NCBI GenBank assembly: GCA_013365365.1
Contig: JABVXU010000871.1
Span: forward strand, 1 to 17,097
Length of the DNA: 17,097 nt
From: Cruorifilaria tuberocauda
Lineage: Eukaryota; Nematoda; Chromadorea; Rhabditida; Onchocercidae
Reading direction: 5' to 3'
Below are positions 1 to 9,854 of this stretch, in pieces (the first letter of the stretch is position 1; each line of letters begins with the position of its first letter). The translations under genes were made by a program, and so were the position numbers. The notes below the pieces were generated by a model. It worked only from the letters and a program-made list of their open reading frames with translations. It had not been told where the DNA came from and made no database searches.

Positions 1-315
1 TCTCTAAATATATTATGAGGAGAAAATTTTTGTTGTTAAACGTGCAAATGGAAGAGTATGTGTGGAGGAGAGAGAGAGTTTTAAAAGTTTAAGCTCGAGC
101 TTCATGCTATAGCTAGTGATGATATATTGCGTGGGTGATGATAAGGATGATGATAACGGTGATGATAGTGCTTACTTCTCCTATATCTCTTATGATGTAA
201 GGTATCCAAGAAAAGAATTTTTGGTTTTGCAAAAATTTTTCGTCTACCTCTCCGCCCTTCCACCTGTTTCAGTTCTCGGCACTTTACGGTGTGTAAAATT
301 TTCCCGATTGAAAGG

Positions 316-342
316 GAGAGAGAGAGAGAGAGAGAGAGAGAG
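316..342. repeat. (GA)n microsatellite
   Basis: About 13 perfect GA units. Open frames over it give runs of Arg-Glu or Leu-Ser and are not genes. Confidence 0.97.
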
Positions 343-439
343 GATAATAGGGAGAGATTTTAGCTTACTTCGAAGTTTGTAGCAACTTATTCGACAAGAA
401 TTGTACATTTTAAAGAACATCAGCACTCTCCCTTCCTCC

Positions 440-470
440 CTCTCTCTCTCTCTCTCCCTCTCTCTCTCTC
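440..470. repeat. (CT)n microsatellite
   Basis: CT repeat with one CC interruption. It is complementary to the (GA)n tract 100 bp upstream. Confidence 0.96.
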
Positions 471-864
471 GTTTCGTAATTTCATCAAATACTTCTATGC
501 TATTTCATTTCTTAACAATCATTTTCTATAGTTAAATTAAAAATTTTCAATGAAATGATAGAAGTGAAAAAAATGAACTGACCTTTTTTCCTCTCTTCTT
601 TTTTTCTTTTCCCCTTACTCTTCCACATTCTTTAAGCTAAATTCTAAATTTCAAGCATTGAAGTATATTTCAAAGTAAGATGAAAATGAAATGAAATAAA
701 TGGACGGTTAGATCTCTTTTACATCTATCAGAGGGAAAAAAATAGTGCATTTTTCAGTGAGAGCAAAGGAATGTTGAAGATTTGAAAAAATTTTTTTTCA
801 AATTTATTTCATTAAATATATTCAAAATCAATTAGAGAAAAATAAATATATTTTAAATATATTA

Positions 865-1060
865 TATCATTATCACTATCATTATTGTGTTATTGTTTGA
901 TAATTATTTATTGTTTATTTACTTACTGTTATTACTTATTATTATGACTATTATTGTCATTGTTATTGTTATTACTGTTATTATTATCATCATTATCATC
1001 ATTGTTATTATTACTATTATTATCATTATTTCTGTAAGTTATCATTAATTATTATCAATA
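865..1060. repeat. Imperfect ATT/ATC/GTT trinucleotide tract
   Basis: Long stretch of TTATTG, ATTATC and similar triplets with frequent interruptions, merging into plain AT-rich DNA on both sides. Confidence 0.85.
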
Positions 1061-2041
1061 TTCTGCTTCTTTTCTTCATCATGCTTCTTTGACATTTCGT
1101 AAGAGATGAATGTACAGTAAAGTGGCAAAGTGTTCCACTTCAAGTCCAGTCTAGGCCATTCCATACAACTCTATACAAGCTTTACTCCTTCTCATCTCTC
1201 CTTCCCCGCTCCCCCGCTCCCCCGCCCTCTCTCTCGAATACTCTATATCCTTTTATCCTCCACAGTGTCCACAAATATTTTCTCGTATTCTCGAAAGTAT
1301 ATAGAGATGCATTCACTGGTGTAGATATATCTTATTACTACATTCTGCTCGTACTATCACAATTTCATCCGAAATTTCTCATTCCTCTCTCTCCTCTCTA
1401 ATTTATTCTCTATTTCTCATCTTTCCCATTCTTCCTCTTTCATTTTCTCCATCTTTTCCACTGTCAGCACAATTTTAAACTTTTTTTTCTTAGCCAATAT
1501 TTCAACTTCTCTATCAGTTTATTTTTTTCAAAATATTTTCCACAAAATGATTATCAATGATAAGGAATTAATTGATTCGCTTAGTTTTTCATTGAATTTA
1601 ATGAAATAATTGAAATGAATTAATCGATTGATTAGATTATAGGATTTGCTAATTTGTAGGAACTGTTTGATCTAATTGAATTCGTTATTATTGCAATTGA
1701 TTTTAGAAATTTTAGAAGTTTCATTAGTTTTCACTAATAAATGATGAATTGATATAGTGATGATAAATTGATATAATGATAATAAATGATGAAAAATATG
1801 ATTATTTTTCGTATTTTTAATTTTTTACTTTTGTTCATTTCAAACTGAGAAAAATAGAAAATAAAAATTACTTTAAATAATTATATCATAAAGGTATTAC
1901 TCATTTACTAATTGCTATAACTAATTAAGTGAAATTATTTAAGATTTAATTGATATTTTAAATTAATTTTAATTGAAAAAAGGAACTATTAGTTCAATAA
2001 TTTATTGAAATCCAAATACTGTTTATTTTCCATACATTTCC

Positions 2042-2090
2042 ATTTGCATTAAGAGGTATAAATAGCAATTTTTCCGTCGATGATCAGTTT
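2042..2090 (+). promoter_or_regulatory. Octamer + TATA box + initiator-like core promoter
   Basis: ATTTGCAT, the canonical POU octamer in reverse orientation, is at 2042-2049. TATAAATA in the context GGTATAAATAGC is at 2057-2064. TCAGTT, initiator-like, is at 2084-2089, which puts the initiator A 29 bp from the first T of the TATA box. The three motifs in this order and spacing look like a real polymerase II promoter, but AT-rich DNA makes TATA-like words common. No convincing coding frame follows: the first ATG (2098) opens only seven codons. Confidence 0.35.
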
Positions 2091-3904
2091 ATTCAAATGT
2101 TTATTTTACGTTTAAATTGAATTTTCGATTATATCGACTTCCCTATCCCTCTCTGTTATCCATATCATATCATTTACTTATATCAATCATCCCCCTTAAT
2201 CTATTCGATAATTATTCAAATCGATATAATTTAGCATTTGAAAAAACTTTTCACTTTATTTCAAACTTATTAATTTATTTTTCTTATCCTTTAATGAATT
2301 GTTTTTTCTTTAAAAATTGATAATTTTTCAGAATGCAAAGAAAAATTTATTCAAAATAAGAAAAAATAAATAAATCAGTTTATCAAAATATTTTCAAAAG
2401 GTTTGAAAGATTGTTTTAAGTAATTTTTATTCTTTCAAAAATGATATTTGTCACTTATTTCATTTCCTATTTATATTCGTATTTTATATTCGATTCTATT
2501 AATTCTATCTTATAGTTTTCATTTCCTATCCGTATTTATATATTATATTCGATTCTTGAATGATTTTAAGTTGAATTTCCGCGACAAATCATAACTCAAT
2601 AATGTTATAATAATACGCGAAAATATTTTTCAATTCGAGCAATTAATCTTTTTGAAATTTCTATTCATCCTTCTTCATCCCTTTCATTATTTCGTATTTA
2701 AAATTATTTTGAATTGACCTATAATGAAAAGTTATCCTTTCCCATTCCTTTCTAATAAAACTAATAATTACTGATAAGTACTAAATAAATTTTATATTAA
2801 CAATTCTAATATATCTGAAATTTGATTTTTTCCTTTCATTTCAAATCTTCTTTTGTTTTTTCCAATCTTTATGTAATTTGTAAAATATCGTTAATATGAA
2901 TTGTAGAATTATTAAAAATTTTTTAACTTCTTATTTTCATTTAAAATTATTCACTGAATTTTTTTTATAAATTAAAATATTTCATGCGTTATCTTAATTC
3001 CATTTAAGAATTTTCTAATAATAATATTTTAATATGAATTTAGTAAGACTAATTAATTACTTTATTTATTATTAATCATTGATCGTATCAGTTACATTGA
3101 TATTTCGTTTCCTCAAATTGATTACAAATTTTCTTTCAAAAATTTCTTCATTTCTCGTAAAATTTTGTTTATCATTCGTATCATTTCAAAATACAAATGT
3201 TTTTTTTTCTTATAAATTTCTTTTTAATCACTAATATTAAGCATTAGCTTAGCTTAAATCACCGAAATATTATTTTAAGGAAAGAACAAAGAAAGAAGGA
3301 AGAATGAAAACAAATTATTAGGCGGAAATGCGCTAATTAAGCATAAATGCCTTCAAGGCAATATTTATCTTTTTTTCACTTAAATAATTAATCTATGAAA
3401 TTTTGAAATCTTTCTTTGGAAATTATCATCATGATAATTAATTACATCATAGCTTATGAGAGGAAATTTCTCTAATATTAGTAATAATTCATAAACTTTG
3501 AGTTCTATAATTTAACTTTAATTAGGGTTTACTTAAAAAAAAATTTGTTAAGTTTAAAAAAAAACGAAAAAAACAGCAGTTGCTTTTTTTTTTTGTTTTA
3601 CTGTTATCGTATCAATTGCACAATTTTCATGTTAATTTAAAATTTTAAACCTTTTCTTTTTTTCTTTCTTTTCATTTCACTCTCCTCTTGCTTTTCTTAT
3701 TTCTCTCAGAACTCTTATTTTCCGCTTTTTTTTTACATTTCAAAATTTAACAAGTAAAGATGATTTTCATTGGCTGCAAAAATAATCTTCTTTAAACTAA
3801 AACTACTTTATCTTACTTACATCCCAATCATCTCAACCAACCAACCAACCATCCAATCCATCCATTCAGTCTCTCCATTTTTCTCTTGTTTTCACTTTTT
3901 GGAA

Positions 3905-3924
3905 GAGAGAGAGAGAGAGAGAGA
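3905..3924. repeat. (GA)n microsatellite
   Basis: About ten GA units followed by an A/G-rich run; it accounts for the Glu-Arg run of the plus frame over it. Confidence 0.95.
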
Positions 3925-4410
3925 AAGGAAAAAAAAAGTAAAAATTGAAAAATATTTGTTTGTTTTTATTTTCAATCATTGACAATAACATTCATTCATT
4001 CTTTCTTTCTTTTCTTCCCTTTCATTTTCTCTTAATCTTCACTCTTTAACATTTTGCATTCTATTTCAATTCGTTTAGCTCAGTTTAGCTTACTTCAGTT
4101 CCACCCCATTTCCAGCAAGTTTAGAAGAAAATTCATTTCATTATTTTAAGGTGGAAAAGTGGGAGTTGTTTTAGTTATTGTTCTCTTACAATTTCTTCCA
4201 TAAAACATTCTGAATTAATGTTCAATAAAAAGTTTAATTTCAATTTTAAATTAATACCTAATTAATAATTTTAATTAGCTGTTACCTAGTTTGATACGAT
4301 CCGTTTATTTTTACTCTTTTTTCGAAAGAATAAGAAAATTGAAATTATTGAATATAAGTGGTAAGCAATCAAACAAATCATATTTATACAACAAAAATAT
4401 AATTTACATG

Positions 4411-4455
4411 TACACACACACGCACTCACACGCAACACACGTAATACACGTAATG
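4411..4455. repeat. Degenerate (CA)n and ACACGTAAT repeats
   Basis: TACACACACACGCACTCACA followed by AACACACGTAATACACGTAATGCACG. The two opposite-strand frames over it are low-complexity shadows. Confidence 0.8.
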
Positions 4456-5919
4456 CACGAATATATACATGTATAGACATACAAAATACAAGTGAAATTC
4501 ATTAATCAATGCATAATTTGCGGTGAAGAAAGAGCTAATGGATGCAACAGAAGAAATATATTACTGATAAGTGATATCATGTAGCAGAAGTAATGATAAT
4601 ATATTGTTGGTTTCAAGAAGTTTGAAATTTATGCTAACTGATTGATAAAATTCATAAATGTTAATTTTCAGTAACTTTTTTTCTAATGCTTAATAACAAT
4701 TATGTATATTTTGTTTTTGTTTTAAATGGTATAAAATGAAAAGTAAGTAAAATTAATCATCGAAGATAATGTTGCATAACTTACCATTCGATTTAATTTA
4801 ATTTAATTATCAATATTTAAACCATAATGAAGGATTAATTGGTATTACATTTAATCATCTAAATAATTATTATCTATTTTATCACTCTTATCTTTATCAG
4901 TTATCATCATTTAACATTTTACAGTTATTTAAAAAAAATTGTTTTTTTGTAGCTAAAAAATGAAATGATCTCTTCTTCTCACTCTAAATGATAAATGTAA
5001 AGCTTAAAATTAAAATAAATAGCTTAATTGAAGATCAGTTGACAATCAAATCACTCATTCAACAATTTACTCATTGCTTGATAATATTCTAATTATACAC
5101 TAATGGTTTTACATGTTTTTTTTTTATTCAAATAATTCAACTTTAAATAGACATTTAATTATATATAAATACGCGTAACAATTTATGTTAATTTTATAAT
5201 TTTGAAAACTTTATCAAATATTTTAAATTGTTTATTTTCCGATAAGTCAATGAGCAATCGTTTAACTTATTCAAAATTGTTTAAGAAATGAAAAAGGAAG
5301 CAAGATGAAATGAAATAATTGAATTATTTGAAATGAAAATGAAATCTCATCAGATATCAGCTGGCCCATTCTTGTTACCTTATTACTTTCCATTACTTTC
5401 TTATTTACTATTATTTTTTCTAATAAATAATTACCTTTCATTAAACATTTTGTTTACATTAAATTTCGAAATGCATCGATTTGTTCTTTGATCTTCATAT
5501 TGTTGTTATCTGAATAAGTTTTACATGCATGCTAATATTATTGCTCTGCACGTTGCACGTTTTTACTCCTATCATTTACCGACAAATTTAACTTAAAAGT
5601 AAGCGAATTTCCAGTCTTTCAATTCTTATAAGAAATCCTGGAAGATTCTTCCCAATTTATCATTTCTCTCTCATTTTCTTCTGTTGAAAATAATAAAATA
5701 AAATTGAAATGTAAACAGGTGGGAGGACAGATTGCTCAGTAACATTGAATAATCGATTACTTGATTATCGATTTCCGTTTCTTTCTTCCTGTCTTATTTA
5801 TTGATTTAAATGGAGAAATGAATAAAATATTTGTTTTGAATTTAGAATAATGTGTGAAATTTGAATTTCTATGTTTGATTTGATTTATATTTGATTTTTA
5901 TATTTGAGATTTGAAATAT

Positions 5920-6059
5920 CGAGATTTGAGATATCGTTATTTAGATTCGAGATTTGAGATATCGCGATTTAGGTTCGAGATTTGAGATATCGCGATTTAG
6001 GTTCGAGATTTGAGATATCGCGATTTAGGTTCGAGATTTGAGATATCGTGATTTAGGTT
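5920..6059. repeat. 28-bp tandem repeat, five copies
   Basis: CGAGATTTGAG starts at 5920, 5948, 5976, 6004 and 6032, an exact 28-bp period. The unit reads CGAGATTTGAGATATCGCGA then TTTAGGTT. The three middle units are identical; the first has TATCGTTAT and the last TATCGTGAT in place of TATCGCGAT. A degenerate half-unit precedes it (about 5901-5919). There are no spacers, so it is a minisatellite. It lies in AT-rich DNA with no gene attached. Confidence 0.96.
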
Positions 6060-6557
6060 TTTAGCGGTGAATTTGAAATAAAATCGTCATATTTATGTAT
6101 AAAATTTGAGAAGTTTCGGATTTTTCTCGTCTTTTTTTTTGGTTTAAATTAAAGGATTATATGTAATTGAGTGAAATTTCGTTTAAATATTGGAAAACTT
6201 TAATATTTAATTCTAATTTTCAATTTTTTGAATATTGTGTTAGTTTAGTTACTATTCGTATCGAAACAAAAATGAAAATAAAGTTATTAATGAAAAATAG
6301 GTTATTTGTTTTGCAAGATTTCGAGTAAAACCAAATTAATTACTTAATTGCTTGCTTAACAAAAAAAAGAGAAATAAGCGATAAACAACAAACAAGTTGT
6401 TTAAAATGTTTCAAATGTTTGATTATATCAGTGAATTTAAAGTAATCATTTTAATTTTATTATCAAATTCGATTATCAGTTATTCAAGTTTATCAATATT
6501 GAATGAACATATATCCGGTTTTTCCTTTTTCTTTTCTTCTCTTTCTCATCGTTATCG
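6060..6557. other. AT-rich DNA, nothing recognised
   Basis: No repeat, RNA gene or coding frame can be supported between the 28-bp minisatellite and the short minus-strand frame at 6558-6692. Confidence 0.6.
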
Positions 6558-6604
6558 CTAATTTTCCGTTTTATTTGAAAAATTATATATGAAAATGAAA
6601 TTAC

Positions 6605-6692
6605 CGAAATAACCAATGGCAGTAGTAGAGCAGCCGTATCCGGTTCCAGTTTCCGAAACATCTCTGTTACCGGTCCATTCCTCTTCATACAT
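6605..6692 (-). CDS. Possible first coding exon of an unidentified gene
   Basis: A GC-richer patch encodes, from ATG at 6692, 29 residues starting MYEEEWTGNRDVSE and ending GCSTTAIGYF, then a splice-donor-like TTTCG|GTAATT. The context before ATG (CACAATAAATG) suits an animal start. Without splicing the frame stops at 6558 after 44 residues. A phase-compatible acceptor (TTTTCAACAG|AA, exon 5680-5619) would add about 20 residues and a stop, but its support is weak. I do not recognise the protein. The overlapping plus frame from 6616 (MAVVEQPYPVPV...) and another minus frame from 6688 compete for the same DNA, so the coding strand is not certain. Confidence 0.3.
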
Positions 6693-7990
6693 TTATTGTG
6701 TTTGTGAAAAATTAATTAACATTAAGCACAAAATCGTTAACTATAATTTTGGTGATAGCGACGGTAATAATATTGATGATAACGATGATAATACGATATC
6801 AAAACTGATGGCACAAATATTAACGGTGATCATGATAAAATATGATATCACAAGTAATGGTGCAGGTATTTATAGGATTTTGTTAAATGTGTAATAGTGA
6901 CGACGAAATTATTATTGTGATAAGAGATAAAGTAAGTTGATAAACAGTTTTTATCAATGAAGAGGAGGAAAAAAAAAGTTTTTTTTTCTCAAAATAAAAC
7001 TTATTTGTAAGAATTCTATGCTAACAGTTGTTCACAAATGTCTTAACATACTAAGTATCTTCAAACAACTTGTCCTAATCAACATTTTTGTAATGATATC
7101 ATTAAGTGATAAGAATTTCAGCTAAAAAAAGAGGGAAATGTTAGGTTTTTAATTTTTTTTGAAAAATTTATTAATTAAAAGACAGTCAGTGCGTTCGTAT
7201 TTTGCTCTGTTTAATTTTTTTTTTCTTGACTTCCAAACTTTTATATTTCACAGTTTAATTTTTATTCTAATATATTTCTAATATATTAATATTTGATTGA
7301 TAAATTTTAGCATTTATAATTAAATTTTCAAAATCACATTATCATTATCAAAAAATAAATAAACAAGAAAAAAAAATATATTTTATAGGTAAATAGATGT
7401 AAAGACGATGTTTTTGTTACTGTTCATGCATATATTTCAGGTTTTTTATCGTCATTATAATCTAAATTACGGTATGTAATTTTGAAAATAACTTTTTTTA
7501 ATTCAATTATAATTTAATGATATATTGGAAATGAGACTTTACCGTTCATTATAAGTTATTCGAAAAACTTGATTAGGAAAAAATGAAAAAATTGAATTTA
7601 AACTTGAATTTAATTCTCAAAAATATTCTGAAATTATCATAGAAATGACAAAAAAAATTGAATACAATAAGAAATTTTTCAGAGATTTTCTTCTCAAAAG
7701 TTTTTTCTAACATCAATTTTGCTTCTTTTAAAAAAAAAACAAACTTGAAATCTTTGGAGCATATTTTAATCATAATCTTTGAATATATTCTAAAAGGTGC
7801 ATACATACTTATTGTTTTTTTTTCTCTAACTTGAAAATATTAAGTTTCATTATTTTGTCTATTGCTTTTTTCTATTCAAATTTCAAGTTTATATTTTGTA
7901 ACTAAACTATTTAACTATTCAAACATAATGAAAAAAATTGCCATCCAAAACAAATCTATCATTTTTCAATGTATTTTATCGTAAAATAAA
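6693..7990. other. AT-rich DNA, nothing recognised
   Basis: Includes a GAT/AAT-rich patch (6750-6860) and homopolymer A/T runs. The minus frame 7806-7573 is Phe/Lys/Ile-rich translation of A/T runs. Confidence 0.6.
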
Positions 7991-8077
7991 TAAAGCATAT
8001 CAAATCAATTTCACGTCAAATCCTGATCGATCCATTACGCGTTTTATCAAACGTAAAATACACGTTGACTTTACAGT

Positions 8078-8147
8078 GGTAACGTACTTCTTTGCATCGC
8101 CATACAGAATGTTGAAAACTATGGAATGTAAAGAAGTATGTAGCCCG
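8078..8147 (+). ncRNA. Pre-miRNA-like foldback
   Basis: The 5' arm 8078-8103 pairs with the 3' arm 8121-8147 around a 17-nt loop. The core is TACTTCTTTGCAT (8085-8097) against ATGTAAAGAAGTA (8126-8138): 13 pairs with one G-U. CCAT/ATGG closes the loop side; GG/CC and further G-U pairs lie on the outer side. About 22 pairs with a few mismatches are possible on either strand. No known miRNA seed is recognised. Confidence 0.3.
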
Positions 8148-8213
8148 TGAAGCTTGCACGCCATTACGTTAGCATCACTCCGTCACTTTGCTAAAGTTTT
8201 CCTTTTCGTGATG

Positions 8214-8235
8214 TTATCAGTCCTTACGCTGATAA
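8214..8235. repeat. Short hairpin in the GC-richer island
   Basis: TTATCAG (8214-8220) and CTGATAA (8229-8235) form a perfect 7-bp stem with an 8-nt loop. A second one, TTAGCA (8169-8174) with TGCTAA (8189-8194), is next to it. As a terminator-like shape this has no meaning in a worm genome; it is listed as part of the hairpin cluster. Confidence 0.5.
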
Positions 8236-8345
8236 TAAATTTCATCAAATCACGTATCCCTTCCACCATCTACGCCAATTATATGAACCTATACAGTTTT
8301 TCATACTGCTAACGTGGAAAATTTCACGTTACTTACTGCCATATC

Positions 8346-8969
8346 TACCACACTATATACTAATTTAAAAATTAAATTCACTAAAATTGTCAATTAAAAA
8401 AATTAAAGTCATTAAAATCTTTTCATTAAAATTTAATGTTTCAAAAACTATGCTAATTTTCAGTGCACTTTTCAATTCTTAAAATTTTTTTTATAATTTT
8501 ATACGAAAGAGAACTCTTAAAACTTGTAATATGAACGAATGGATACTAAGCTTCATTTATATTTTCATTACTTATCATTTCTAATCATTTTCAATCAATA
8601 CATCATTTCTGATTATTTTATCAATTCGTATTGATCCATGATTGTGTTTTGATGTGAAATTATCATGATATATCTGTTTCACTCAATTCATTTCATTTCT
8701 TTATTTCACACATGTATGCGTTCATTAATTATTTATTTCATATTTAAAAAGGATAATATCATTTCTTTTTGTTTTTCATCAGAAATGATCGAGATCGAGA
8801 GTATCATTCACATTCACAAACACATATGGCAACTCTTACTGAAATAATTCATCAAAGTAATAGCATTATGCTTTTTATTCTGACAAATACCAACAATAGC
8901 TATCTGTCTATCTATATATATCTGAAAATTCCTTATTGATTTTTAATTTCTTCAAAATTTTTAAATCAA
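8346..8969. other. AT-rich DNA, nothing recognised
   Basis: TCATT/ATCATT-type runs near 8565-8700 and a TATCTGTCTATCTATATATA patch near 8899-8918. No gene supported. Confidence 0.6.
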
Positions 8970-9308
8970 TTTTAATTTATTATTAATCTATCAAGAATTA
9001 CACTACCCGTAATTTTGTGAAATTTTTTAAATTAAAAAATAAAAAAAGGAAATGATACGTTGAAAAATAAAATTTCCTTTCAATAATTCGCTTAAACTTT
9101 TTGCAATAGAAATGATTTTTAAAAAATTAAATTTATCTTAAATGATTAAAAAATTTCAAAAAGAATTCTTTTAATTATTCCGAATAAACTTTGTATGATA
9201 TTTACAACTATACAATTAATCATGATATTTTGTTTTCATCAATTAAATCAAAAAATGCAAAATAGAAAAATTTACTTTTGAAAGTTTAATTTTTGGAAAA
9301 ATTTTATT
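8970..9308 (-). other. Probable 3' UTR region of the carboxypeptidase gene
   Basis: AATAAA motifs on the minus strand lie at the stop itself (within 9303-9308) and again near 8975. The first would give an almost absent 3' UTR, the second one of roughly 330 nt. The end cannot be chosen from sequence alone. The rest is AT-rich with no open frame of note. Confidence 0.3.
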
Positions 9309-9854
9309 AATTATCTAAATGAGCGCAATATTCACAAGTGCGCTTACACTGTATTTTCATCGACTGATACTGTTCCATGCATATTTTTGGATGATTTCGG
9401 AGCCATAATTTACATGAATTTTGAAGATCTTTACAGTTTAAATTAAAAATTTGCCTACGATTGCTGTTATTATGGAAACGATGAATCGTTGCTGCTAATG
9501 ATTTGGATTGAGATGTTACAGGTAATGATATAACTTGATCAGTTTGATTTGATAATTTTGATTGATTACTTATCATTATTTCATGATTTGAATGAATAAA
9601 TTCAATTGGTTGTTGTATGGTATTTGTTAACAATGAATTTGTTCTATTATTGATAATTCTGGTGATATTATCAATTTTATCCATAGAATTTGTTTGTATC
9701 AATGGAATGGTATCATTTCGAGAATAAATAGCTGAACCGATCGATCTTGAACGCACGTTATTACTAAGAGTTGAAAGGTCAGGTGTAATCTTCATACCAG
9801 CTAATATACTAGAAATTCCATTATTTTGTTGAATTTTTGTTCGTCTATTGATTG
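9307..9854 (-). CDS. Carboxypeptidase last exon K: glycosylatable linker and ShK domain
   Basis: The acceptor is TTATTTTAG, entry phase 1; the stop is TAA at 9309-9307. Residues 402-540 form a long linker rich in Ser, Asn, Thr and Ile with no recognisable fold. It has six N-x-S/T sequons (N447, N463, N470, N497, N503, N529). Residues 541-577 are a ShK-type domain with six cysteines (541, 548, 559, 570, 574, 577), C-x-D near the start and C-x3-C-x2-C at the end, including the typical RTCEYC. ShK domains are common on nematode secreted and cuticle-associated enzymes, and here probably mediate protein or matrix contact. Function is inferred from family. Confidence 0.92.

Larger units (their letters stand above)
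1..2041. other. AT-rich non-coding DNA with pyrimidine-rich and GA/CT tracts
   Basis: No gene is supported. It holds a GATGAT-rich patch (116-195), the (GA)n/(CT)n pair, a trinucleotide tract and a pyrimidine-rich stretch (1180-1460) with CCCCCGCTCCCCCGC near 1207-1225. A 12-bp palindrome AAGCTCGAGCTT lies at 91-102. Confidence 0.6.
2091..5919. other. AT-rich non-coding DNA, no gene seen
   Basis: Mainly A/T-rich sequence with pyrimidine runs (3640-3740, 3995-4050). A small perfect foldback TGCCTT-C-AAGGCA lies near 3347. GTAAACA, matching a forkhead-factor core, occurs near 5713. No frame here has coding-like composition or family similarity I can recognise. Confidence 0.6.
8049..8331. mobile_element. 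Possible decayed inverted-repeat (MITE-like) element
   Basis: The segment about 7990-8345 is visibly richer in G and C than its surroundings and full of ACGT-containing words. 8049-8078 (AAACGTAAAATACACGTTGA...) resembles the reverse complement of 8301-8331 (TAACGTGAAATTTTCCACGT...), an imperfect inverted repeat with ends about 280 bp apart. There is no transposase frame. Target-site duplications are not evident. An old non-autonomous element or a structured RNA are both possible. Confidence 0.35.

Noticed and set aside
116..382. Plus-strand frame starting MMIYCVGDDKDDD, with a GTAAGG donor-like site near 207
   Set aside because: The acidic run is translation of a GATGAT simple repeat and the Arg-Glu run is the (GA)n tract; no acceptor or family support.
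244..426. Minus-strand frame over the GA tract
   Set aside because: Dominated by Leu-Ser repeats from the microsatellite; the few other residues are too short to judge.
1046..1158. Minus-strand short frame MEWPRLDLKWNTLPLYC...
   Set aside because: About 39 codons between stops, no splice context and no recognisable family; expected by chance in a window this long.
4471..4585. Plus-strand CIICGEERANGCNRR, resembling the first zinc-binding part of a nuclear receptor
   Set aside because: The spacing of later cysteines does not fit a receptor DNA-binding domain, and a stop follows soon after without a donor.
5920..6059. CRISPR-like regular 28-bp repeats
   Set aside because: The repeats are directly adjacent without spacers and the genome is eukaryotic; it is a minisatellite. 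The GGTTCGAGA word resembles a tRNA B box, but there is no A box or cloverleaf.
6616..6894. Plus-strand frame of 92 codons
   Set aside because: Only its first 25 or so codons overlap GC-richer DNA, antisense to the better minus-strand frame; the rest is repeat-like GAT/AAT sequence.
7573..7806. Minus-strand Phe/Lys-rich frame
   Set aside because: Composition is that of A/T homopolymer runs; no motif or splice context.
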